Below, piece by piece: positions 30,301-38,775 of a stretch of DNA of 64,000 bases. Each line of letters begins with the position of its first letter. The stretch's first letter is position 1. The stretch lies in assembly GCA_964035545.1 (NCBI GenBank), contig OZ037769.1, forward strand, positions 16,327,133 through 16,391,132. Direction: 5' to 3'. The stretch comes from Bugula neritina. Its lineage: Eukaryota; Bryozoa; Gymnolaemata; Cheilostomatida; Bugulidae. A model generated the notes under the pieces. It did not search any database. It had not been told where the DNA came from and was given only the letters and a program-made list of their open reading frames with translations. The translations under genes were made by a program, and so were the position numbers.

Positions 30301-31594
30301 TTATTATATATACTATTATACTATTATCTATACTATTATATTATTATATATACTATTATATTATTATATATACTATTATATTATTATATATACTATTATA
30401 TTATTATATATACTATTATATTATTATATATACTATTATATTATTATATATACTATTATATTATTATATATACTATTATATTATTATATATACTATTATA
30501 TTATTATATATACTATTATATTATTATATATACTATTATATTATTATAATATACTATTATATTATTATATATACTATTATATTATTATATATACTATTAT
30601 ATTATTATATATACTATTATATTATTATATATACTATTATATTATTATATATACTATTATATTATTATAATATACTATTATATTATTATATATACTATTA
30701 TATTATTATCTATACTATTATATTATTATATATACTATTATACTATTATATATACTATTATATTATTATATATACTATTATATTATTATATATACTATTA
30801 TATTATTATATATACTATTATATTGTTATATATACTATTATATTATTATATATACTATTATATTATTATATATACTATTATATTATTATATATACTATTA
30901 TATTATTATATATACTATTATATTATTATAATATACTATTATATTATTATATATACTATTATATTATTATCTATACTATTATATTATTATATATACTATT
31001 ATATTATTATATATACTATTATATTATTATATATACTATTATATTATTATATATACTATTATATTATTATATATACTATTATATTATTATATATACTATT
31101 ATACTATTATCTATACTATTATATTATTATATATACTATTATACTATTATATTATTATAATATACTATTATATTATTATATATACTATTATATTATTATA
31201 TATACTATTATATTATTATATATACTATTATATTATTATATATACTATTATACTATTATATATACTATTATATTATTATATATACTATTATATTATTATC
31301 TATACTATTATATTATTATATATACTATTATATTATTATATATACTATTATATTATTATATATACTATTATATTATTATATGCTATTATATTCATTAGAA
31401 ACATTCAAACCATAATATACTTATATAAAGAGGGAGTAAACTTTTGAAGATATCACACACTGTAAGGGAGATAAATCTTAATTTGTCATCTTTTTCTGTT
31501 GTAGCTGGCAGAGAAGTTTGTTATATACGAAGGATCAATAAGTAAAGAGGGGCTCACCATATCACCTCCCACTGAAGATGACAAGCATTCGTAG
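27359..31594 (+). CDS. Unidentified gene, two candidate C-terminal exons
   Basis: Exon 27359-27424 follows a pyrimidine-rich TTTCTCAG acceptor and ends CAG before GTAAAG. Exon 31505-31594 follows TTCTGTTGTAG and ends in TAG. Both are in phase 0, so they join into one frame of 51 codons that is rich in Lys, Arg and Glu and ends in an acidic tail. The exons are less AT-rich than the 4.1-kb intron between them, which holds two large tandem arrays. The frame also runs on past the first donor to 27640, so an unspliced reading is an alternative. No family recognised, and no upstream exons found; they may have been removed by the rearrangement at 26592. Confidence 0.35.
27655..28025. repeat. 38-bp minisatellite (about 9 copies)
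   Basis: The unit starts ACCACTGGTATACAGGGGG and continues with a GAATATGACC segment. Copies differ by a few bases and by one or two G residues. It is far more GC-rich than the array that follows. It lies in the candidate intron of the unidentified + strand gene. Confidence 0.9.
28334..31385. repeat. 3-kb AT-only minisatellite of a 20-bp unit with higher-order structure
   Basis: About 150 copies of TATACTATTATATTATTATA with point variants (ACTATTATC, GTTAT, AAATACT). A run of distinctive variants around 28871-29020 recurs about 651 bp later, around 29522-29830, so larger blocks were also duplicated. The unit has no stop in any + strand frame and its length is not divisible by three. This creates false open frames of up to 369 codons. 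It is almost entirely A/T with occasional C. Confidence 0.97.
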
Positions 31595-31960
31595 TTCTGT
31601 GGCTACATAATAGCTATTGTTATTTATATCTCGTTTTAACTTATAAGCATTCAGTTGACAAAAATCTAGCCAATAGCCAATTAGATAACAAATATTATTG
31701 ATTCCAGGTGCTAAACTATGATAATCACCTTTAATTGATCAAAATGTCTTTAAATTTAAACACATTCCTTGAAATGGTTCTGTTTTGGATTATTTTGGTT
31801 GTATTTTCTTTTTTAATTTTTCAGCTTTGTAAACTCTATGCAAACAATTGTATATCTTTATAGCCTTAGATTTAGTTTTAGAGTCATGTATAATTTGACG
31901 GGGTGTGGTGACCGTACCCTCTTGTTTATCTAGTGGACTGGATTACCTGTGCTATTTATT

Positions 31961-32026
31961 ACCCCTCTCCACCCCTTCCCTCTCCACCCCTTCCCTCTCC
32001 ACCCCTTCCTCTCCACCCCTCTCCAA
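31961..32026. repeat. 15-bp pyrimidine-rich tandem repeat
   Basis: Four to five units of CCACCCCTTCCCTCT on the + strand. It marks the left edge of the segment duplicated at 50640, where a short remnant (CCACCCCTTTTC) precedes the homology. Confidence 0.8.
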
Positions 32027-33215
32027 CATATTAATTGATAAGATTACAATATTCCTATATTCACTACATGCAGATGTTATTAGTTGTACTAGTAGTTGCA
32101 TATACAGCTTAGTAATAATATTCTAATCTATTAAATATTCCACATCTTGCCACGTGCTCTATATTTCTACACATAATATAATATTGCTGTATATATAATG
32201 TTGTTGGATGATACAATTAGCTAAGATGAAAAATTCTTATGTGCATTTTGTCAGTGTAGGTGTGAACTGCACATGCTCCATAGAGAAATAGAAATACTGA
32301 GTATAACATACTGAAAACCACTCTGCTGTACAGTTATAATGTTGCTGTTAATTTTGTTATTGATAAGCAGATTTGATGACACATAAATATATTATGATAT
32401 ATCCGTGTTCTTAGCATATTTCTAATTGTCAAAACTCTGGTATAAAATCACAATAATAAGCTAGCATTGGAAATTAAGGAATAAGTATATCATTGGAAGT
32501 TATAGCTAGATTGCCATGAGCAGCATAGCATTTTATTGCATGCAAAACAAAGTATATTTGTAGAGCTGTGTTCAACTCACATGCAGTTACTATTGTTTGA
32601 GGCCGTCCATTATTCCGGAATACAATAATGTTATTATGATTATTAGCTACGGCGTTGCATGCATTTTAGCTAATCGTTGTTGTTGCTAACGGGTTCAATA
32701 CATTCGGGGGTTCCCCTTTCAATAATATTATTGTGTTCCTACGCACCCATGTAAGTAGTTAGGTGTACTGCGCGTTCCCGTTTACGTCGGCTCGGTTTAC
32801 TTTTAGATTTATAGTATTAGTATTACAATTATTTTATTAATATTATCTTTACTGTATAGACTTAGTTTTTTTATTATTACAAAACTTAGTATATGCCTAT
32901 CACCAGTAACATTTTACCATTGTGTGACTGAATGGGTATGTAATACTAATAATAAATCGCGTTGAGTTTGTCTGTCAAAGTGAAACTGAAAGTGAATGTC
33001 AAACGCAATGCAACATTAGTAATTAACTATTATTAGTATAAATATTAATATCAACTGTATCAGTACGGATATCAGCATGAATTTGAGTGTCTAATTCTAT
33101 GACTCAAAGTATCACGATGCCTGTTACTATAACTATTACTATTAGTATTAATAGATCACGCAGTGATAATCTTATTTTGTCAATGAGCTCTGATCGTTTA
33201 TGCATTTTGTAGTAT
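32027..33215. other. Upstream segment of duplication unit A (paralog of 50650-57160)
   Basis: Matches 50650-51050, then 54596-54684, then 56453-57160 in order, with two segments absent here: the 3.5-kb insertion and the hAT element. The hAT target word GCTAGATT is present once at 32505-32512. No gene is recognised. It probably includes sequence upstream of the RING-family gene that the Gypsy-A insertion has moved about 5.5 kb away. Confidence 0.75.
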
Positions 33216-33488
33216 TGTAGTGAGGACGTAATACGCGCGTCCCCCAAACCCCTTCAGCCTATCCGAGTGCGTCACGTGATAACCCTCAGCGAGTAGTAGT
33301 TTATCAGTAGAGAGAGCGTACTAACTAAGTGAAGATGTAGTTTTAATCTGCGTACTTTTTGTATCTTGCCATATACTTAGTAGCGAATAAACTTTGTAAA
33401 CTCTTACTTAAATACTTTATTGATGTGGATAAATAGACTATAATTACAAGCTAGGAACCCACGCATAGTAATTACACAAATTACTACA
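33216..33488 (+). repeat. Gypsy-A 5' LTR
   Basis: Starts TG and ends CA, 273 bp, nearly identical to 38412-38684. Ends immediately before the primer binding site. Confidence 0.95.
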
Positions 33489-33489
33489 G

Positions 33490-33506
33490 TGGTGGCAGCG
33501 GTGGGA
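33490..33506 (+). promoter_or_regulatory. Gypsy-A primer binding site (tRNA-Leu-UAG)
   Basis: TGGTGGCAGCGGTGGGA, one base after the LTR. It is complementary to a tRNA 3' end reading TCCCACCGCTGCCACCA, which fits eukaryotic tRNA-Leu with anticodon UAG (from memory of tRNA sequences). The same site is present in Gypsy-B and Gypsy-C. Confidence 0.8.
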
Positions 33507-33549
33507 TCTCTAGCTACTATATAAGGACAATGAGAAGTATTAGAACATC

Positions 33550-34767
33550 ATGGACGAGAGTGTAACTTCAATGGAATAAGGTGAGCGAAACATTATTATA
33601 GGCCCTCTCGGAGCTGGAGAGGAGGTATATAGGAATACATTGGAAGTTCCCGTGTTCACGGGCCTCGAGGATGTCGAACAGTTTATCCAAGAGTTCCGTG
33701 AAGTTGCAGCCATTACAAGATGGCCGCCAAGAGTAACTCTTACGAAACTGCGGATGGCACTGACGGAAGAAGCCAAGCCGTACGGGTGGAAGCCTAGCGT
33801 AAACGGGATCATTGCTACACTACGGGCCCGTTTTGGCATGTCCGTTGCCGTCGCCAAGTCCAGGCTGCGAGGATTACTCCGCAAGACATGTACACCGCTT
33901 CCTGACCACGCCACTCTGGTGCAGAGACTGGCACGGACCGCGTATAGCGATCTGCCAGAAACACACAGACGGCACTATACATTCGAAGCTTTTGTGCAGT
34001 CCCTCAACTCTTTGGACTTCCACCACCAGTTACAAGCCAAGGGAGTAACCACGATCGAGGCTGCAATCCAAGAGAACAAGGCCTACGCTGGAGCCGAGCG
34101 ACTCTATAAGACGGAAGAGGCCACTCCCCGGACCTCTAGGGAACCAGACCATCCGGTCCGCATAGCTGCCGCGACCATTAAACCCCCCATAGAGATGGAG
34201 ATAGGCCGCTTGATGACTAAACTGGGACAATTGGTGGCGACGATAACATACAACCACTCGAGGAAAAGTAAGAGGCCGGCCACAAAGCCCCCCAGACCTA
34301 TGATGCAACGCAGGGAAAGCGGCAACCAGGGGCACCGCCGCCCAAGCGGCCCACGATTCAAACGGCAGCAGAAACCACAACCTCCCCGGAGACCTCCAGA
34401 GCTCCGCGGGCCCAAACCGAGAGGAAAACGGGGTGGATGTCGCCAGGAGCCCGTACGGGCCCAGCGGCACGCCCCCCGTCAATGGCAAACACCCCGCCGA
34501 AACCAGCCAACCGGGTCGACCACGAGACCCCTTCTCTCTTCCTCTCACCAACCGCTTCGGTCCGTTACCAGTAATGGAGCAGACCAGCGAGGCCCCTCAG
34601 GGCATCGGGGAGGATCAAAACACCCCCCCGCAAGGAAACTCTCACCGGCCCCGCAAACCGCGGAACAAACGGGCACAGCCCCGTTCGGCCGAGACCGAGC
34701 ACGCTGGGGGAGTACGGGTACAACCTCACGGAGGCAGCTACTTCTTGCCAGGGAAGGTGGCCGGTAA
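33550..34767 (+). pseudogene. gag: Gypsy-A gag with an early in-frame stop
   Basis: ATG at 33550 opens the frame, but TAA follows at 33577-33579, after nine codons. The frame is then open to 34767. Alignment by eye with the Gypsy-B gag supports the same frame on both sides of the stop: shared blocks are VPxFxG, EQFxQEFxxV, RWPPR-type and LRARFG. The C-terminal third is basic and Pro-rich and lacks the zinc knuckle seen in Gypsy-B. Gag would normally form the particle core. Unless an internal start near 33640 is used, this copy is probably defective for gag. It overlaps pol by more than 300 nt in another frame. Confidence 0.75.
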
Positions 34768-37700
34768 AGCTGTCACCTTCCTGTTAGACTCCGGGTGTAC
34801 CACTAATCTCCTCAGCCGTCGGGTCTTCGACACCCTCCCTCTCAAGGAGAGGGGAGCCTTAGCTCCCTGTACCGGGGAACCGGGCACCCTAGCTGACGGG
34901 TCACGGATTCCTTTCTACGGTATCATAGAATTGACTGGGCGCGTCCGCGACCAGGCCATTCAGGAAACCTTCGTCATTAGCCCACTTGAGGAAGATGCCA
35001 TACTGGGGATGCCGTTCTTGAAGAGACACGGGTGCCATATCGACTTTAGCAAGTCAGCCATGCTAATGGGCGGCAAAGAGCTCACCTGTGTCGACAAGTT
35101 CGGTCGTCCCCTAGCGGGAGGTGTGCAGGTAGTACGGAACTGTACTATACCCGGCCGCTCCCGGGCTACCGTTCACTGCAGAGTGAACAATAGCCAACTC
35201 TCGGGGTTAGGGGTTGTCGAAGGTGCGCACACTAGAATCCAACTCGCCAGCAGTCTTAACCGGCTGACTGACCGAGGAGAGATCTTGGTGCAGTGTGTCA
35301 ACCCCTTCTCCGAAGCGGTACAATTACCGTCAGGATCCATGCTGGGTCGCTTCCACTCCATCCAGGAGGAGGATATAGGGCCGTCGCTGGGAGCTGCGAC
35401 GGAAGGTCCCCAACAGAGCCCGTCAGTTAGGCGGGGGACCGTCCCACCACACGTCAAAGAGCTATACCAGGCAGCGTGTGACGGCTGCACGGGCAACGTG
35501 GAACGCCAGACCATGGCTCAGTTGCTACGTGATTATAGCGACGTGTTCAGCAGCGGGGACCATGACGTCGGCCTGACCACGGCCGTCCGGCATGAGATAC
35601 CGCTAGCTGCAGGGACTACCCCTATTCGACAGCCCACTAGGAGGCTGGGACCCGAGAAGGAAAAGGAGGTCAGCCAACAAGTCCGGGATCTTTTGGACCG
35701 CGGCCTCATCGAGCCAGCACATAGTGCGTGGAGTTCGCCGGTCGTTCTGGTCCGAAAGAAAGACGGCAGTTGGCGGTTCTGTGTGGATTATCGCAAGCTC
35801 AATAGCGTGACCATACAGGACGCCTACCCCTTACCCAGGATCGACAAATCTCTGGACGCCTTAGCCGGCAGCAAGTACTTCAGTACGCTAGACTTGTTGA
35901 GCGGCTATTGGCAGGTCCCCCTCAGCCCAGACGCCCAGGAGAAGGCGGCGTTCATCACGCGGGACGGCTTATGGAAGTGGAAGGTCCTCCCCTTCGGACT
36001 GACTTCTGCCCCCGCCACGTTCCAGCGGCTCATGGAACAGGTCCTCAGTGGACTCCACTGGAAGACACTGCTAGTATACCTCGACGACGTCATCGTGATC
36101 TCCCCAGACTTCCAGACACACGTCAGCCGTCTGCGGGAGGTCTTCGATCGACTCCGAGGCGCCAATCTGAAGCTCAAACCCTCCAAGTGCGCTCTCTTGC
36201 AGCCAGAGGTGAAGTACCTGGGGCACGTCGTCGGCCGACACGGTGTGGCGACGGATCCTGAAAAGGTACGAGCTATAGAAGATTGGGTAACCCCTCAGGA
36301 TTTGACCGGACTACGGGCTTTCCTGGGGCTGGTAGGGTATTACAGGCAATACATACCAGACTTAGCGGGGGTAGCGCAGCCATTAAACCGGCTCACCGCA
36401 AAGGGGGTGACCTGGCAGTGGACTCCCGTCGAACAGAGAGCGTTCGACTGCCTCAAGGGCCGCCTGCTGGAGGCCCCTATCCTGGCCTATCCAGACCCTG
36501 CCCTGGAGTACATCCTCGATACTGACGCCAGTGACCAAAATGTCGGCGCTGTGCTGTCCCAGGTGCAGGAGGGCCGCGAAGTAGTCGTGGCCTACTACAG
36601 TAAGTCTCTCTCGCCCACTGAACGAAATTACTGCACTACCCGAAAGGAACTGCTGGCAGTAATCAAGTCGGTGAAGCATTTCAGACCTTATCTATACGGC
36701 AGGAAGTTCCGCTTGCGGACCGACCACGCCTCCTTGATTTGGTTATGCAAGAGAGCAGAACCGTCCAGCCAAGTCGCCCGATGGCTCGAGGTCCTGGCCG
36801 AGTTCTCTTACCGGATCGAGCACCGACCCGGTAGGAAACACGGCAATGCTGATGGACTGAGCCGGCGACCGGACGAAGGGTGTAAACAGTGCCTCAACAT
36901 CGAGAAGAGGGATGGAGGTCCTCCAAAATCCGAGTTGAGAGCACTGAACCACTCTGAAACGGAGTATGACTGGAACCAGGGTCAACTCCTACAGAAGGCC
37001 GCTACGCCCCCGGAGGCTATCCAACGCCTCCGTGCCAATCCTGTCTTGGCTGATAACGTTAGGGAGCTACGAAGACTCCAGGAGGACCTCCCTGGAGTGG
37101 TAGCCGACGTATATCGTGCCAAAAAGGAGGGGCGACGACCCAGTGAAGAACAACTGCGACAGGGATGCACCGAGTTACGGTCGTACTGTCAACGTTGGGA
37201 CTCCCTGCGGATCGGGCCAGATGGTCTGCTGACCATCACAGTGGCCGCTCACAACAACCAGTACGGCAGGAAGAGGGTGATCTGCCCAGCCGCCATACGC
37301 CGTGAGTTAGTATGGGACACCCACAAACAGGCCCACGCCGGGGTAAGCAGGGTGCTCTCCAAGTTACAACTCCGGTGGTACTGGCCCGGCATGGAGCGTG
37401 AGGTGCGGCGTAGAGTCAAACAATGCGAAATCTGCCAGGCCAGCAAGCATGGCCGTCTCCCTGGCGAAGCGGGACGGCGTAGGCTATATGCTGGGAGGCC
37501 ATGGCAGGTGGTAGCTATCGACCTAGTCGGACCCATGCCCGTCACCCCCAGAGGAAACAGTTGGATCCTAGTATTAACCGACCACTTTACACGGTGGGCG
37601 GACGCCCTGGCTATTCCAGATGCGTCCGCCCCCACGGTGGCCAGGGTGCTAGACCAAAATGTATTCTGCTATCTTGGACTACCTGAGCAAATACATTCGG

Positions 37701-38194
37701 ACCAGAGGGCTCAATTCCAGTCCCAACTGTTGAGCGACCTCTGCCGCCTCTGGGGAGTAAACCAAAGCAGGACCACCCCGTACCATCCTCAGGGCAACGG
37801 GGTGGTGGAACGCAACAACCGCATGTTGGGCGATGCACTGCGCAGTCTGCTCCTCGGCCGGAGTCAGGAGGAGTGGGATACGGTACTGCCGCAAGTCATG
37901 CGGGCCTACCGTAGTACACCACACACCAGTACGGGGGAAACCCCTAACCTCCTGATGCTCGGTCGAGAGACGCGAGTGCCTGACCACCTCACATACCACA
38001 TCCCAGAGCAAGACTATACCATTCACGAATATGCCAGTAAATTGATAGAGGACGATATCCCCCCAAACTCCCTACCCGTGATGGTACTGCAGGTGGTGCC
38101 CCATCCCGAACCCTTCTCACGCCGGTGCTCACAAACAATTACTCAGTGTGACAATATTATAGTAACCTACCAGTATGCAGCTCTACCTCTATAG
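34433..38194 (+). CDS. pol: Gypsy-A pol polyprotein (protease, RT, RNase H, integrase)
   Basis: One uninterrupted frame of about 1250 codons, +1 relative to gag. Protease has LLDSG near residues 117-121 and ILGMPF further on. RT has the KKDGSWRFCVDYRKLN block, LPFGLTSAPATFQ, and catalytic YLDD near 549. RNase H starts with DTDAS near 695 and has TRKELLAV. Integrase has an H-x-C2-type zinc region (RWYWPGM, CEICQASK) and a D,D35E core with HSDQ and NGVVERNN. The usual integrase C-terminal extension is missing or replaced by an unrelated ~45-residue tail, which may reflect a deletion. All catalytic motifs are intact by eye. The true start is uncertain (frameshift or processing). Confidence 0.93.
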   Translation: MDVARSPYGPSGTPPVNGKHPAETSQPGRPRDPFSLPLTNRFGPLPVMEQTSEAPQGIGEDQNTPPQGNSHRPRKPRNKRAQPRSAETEHAGGVRVQPHGGSYFLPGKVAGKAVTFLLDSGCTTNLLSRRVFDTLPLKERGALAPCTGEPGTLADGSRIPFYGIIELTGRVRDQAIQETFVISPLEEDAILGMPFLKRHGCHIDFSKSAMLMGGKELTCVDKFGRPLAGGVQVVRNCTIPGRSRATVHCRVNNSQLSGLGVVEGAHTRIQLASSLNRLTDRGEILVQCVNPFSEAVQLPSGSMLGRFHSIQEEDIGPSLGAATEGPQQSPSVRRGTVPPHVKELYQAACDGCTGNVERQTMAQLLRDYSDVFSSGDHDVGLTTAVRHEIPLAAGTTPIRQPTRRLGPEKEKEVSQQVRDLLDRGLIEPAHSAWSSPVVLVRKKDGSWRFCVDYRKLNSVTIQDAYPLPRIDKSLDALAGSKYFSTLDLLSGYWQVPLSPDAQEKAAFITRDGLWKWKVLPFGLTSAPATFQRLMEQVLSGLHWKTLLVYLDDVIVISPDFQTHVSRLREVFDRLRGANLKLKPSKCALLQPEVKYLGHVVGRHGVATDPEKVRAIEDWVTPQDLTGLRAFLGLVGYYRQYIPDLAGVAQPLNRLTAKGVTWQWTPVEQRAFDCLKGRLLEAPILAYPDPALEYILDTDASDQNVGAVLSQVQEGREVVVAYYSKSLSPTERNYCTTRKELLAVIKSVKHFRPYLYGRKFRLRTDHASLIWLCKRAEPSSQVARWLEVLAEFSYRIEHRPGRKHGNADGLSRRPDEGCKQCLNIEKRDGGPPKSELRALNHSETEYDWNQGQLLQKAATPPEAIQRLRANPVLADNVRELRRLQEDLPGVVADVYRAKKEGRRPSEEQLRQGCTELRSYCQRWDSLRIGPDGLLTITVAAHNNQYGRKRVICPAAIRRELVWDTHKQAHAGVSRVLSKLQLRWYWPGMEREVRRRVKQCEICQASKHGRLPGEAGRRRLYAGRPWQVVAIDLVGPMPVTPRGNSWILVLTDHFTRWADALAIPDASAPTVARVLDQNVFCYLGLPEQIHSDQRAQFQSQLLSDLCRLWGVNQSRTTPYHPQGNGVVERNNRMLGDALRSLLLGRSQEEWDTVLPQVMRAYRSTPHTSTGETPNLLMLGRETRVPDHLTYHIPEQDYTIHEYASKLIEDDIPPNSLPVMVLQVVPHPEPFSRRCSQTITQCDNIIVTYQYAALPL

Positions 38195-38379
38195 ACTATT
38201 CCCTTACAAGTGCCTCCCGCCGGTGTCATTGTGTATTCACTGTTATATTTTTTTTATATATATACATGTTTTTCTTATTACTGTACATAGCCATGTTCTT
38301 TCTTTTATGTGCCACACGCTCTCTCAGTTTTTTTTAGTTTTATAACGTTTTATGTCTGAATTAATTGTATCTGTGTTAT

Positions 38380-38411
38380 CAGAAAGTAGGGCTTTCTGCT
38401 GGGGGGGGCGG
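38380..38411 (+). promoter_or_regulatory. Gypsy-A polypurine tract with preceding hairpin
   Basis: CAGAAAG (38380-38386) pairs with CTTTCTG (38392-38398) around a 5-nt loop. The G-rich tract at 38401-38411 abuts the 3' LTR. The same arrangement occurs in Gypsy-B and Gypsy-C. Confidence 0.75.
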
Positions 38412-38684
38412 TGTAGTGAGGACGTAATACGCGCGTCCCCCAAACCCCTTCAGCCTATCCGAGTGCGTCACGTGATAACCCTCAGCGAGTAGTAGTTTAT
38501 CAGTAGAGAGAGCGTACTAACTAAGTGAAGATGTAGTTTTAATATGCGTACTTTTTGTATCTTGCCATATACTTAGTAGCGAATAAACTTTGTAAACTCT
38601 TACTTAAATACTTTATTGATGTGGATAAATAGACTATAATTACAAGCTAGGAACCCACGCATAGTAATTACACAAATTACTACA
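38412..38684 (+). repeat. Gypsy-A 3' LTR
   Basis: 273 bp, matching the 5' LTR. It ends 82 bp before the splice acceptor of the gene A RING exon, so any outward promoter activity would read into the host gene. Confidence 0.95.
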
Positions 38685-38775
38685 GTATCATGAATGAAGT
38701 TGGGGATGGACAGTATTCTAGTTGGTTTTTGTGCTTCCGTTTTGTTTTTGATGTTTGTGTTTTCAGGGTATTCCG

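Larger units (their letters stand above)
33216..38684 (+). mobile_element. Gypsy-A: Ty3/gypsy LTR retrotransposon, 5469 bp
   Basis: Two 273-bp LTRs (33216-33488 and 38412-38684) begin TGTAGTG, end ACTACA and differ at one base seen (C/A in the AGTTTTAAT-TGCG segment). The flanks carry GTAT at 33212-33215 and 38685-38688. Internally there is a tRNA-Leu(UAG) primer site, a gag-like frame with an early stop, and an intact pol in the order protease, RT, RNase H, integrase, which is the gypsy order. Near-identical LTRs point to a recent insertion. The interior is much more GC-rich than the host. It sits 82 bp upstream of the gene A RING exon acceptor in the same orientation. Confidence 0.97.

Noticed and set aside
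28297-31398. Very long + strand open frames of Tyr/Ile/Leu repeats
   Set aside because: They are a by-product of a stop-free 20-bp A/T repeat read in all three frames; there is no start context, codon bias or homology.
34030-37838. Several 60-170-codon open frames on either strand inside Gypsy-A
   Set aside because: Shadow frames of the GC-rich pol coding sequence; none has independent motifs.
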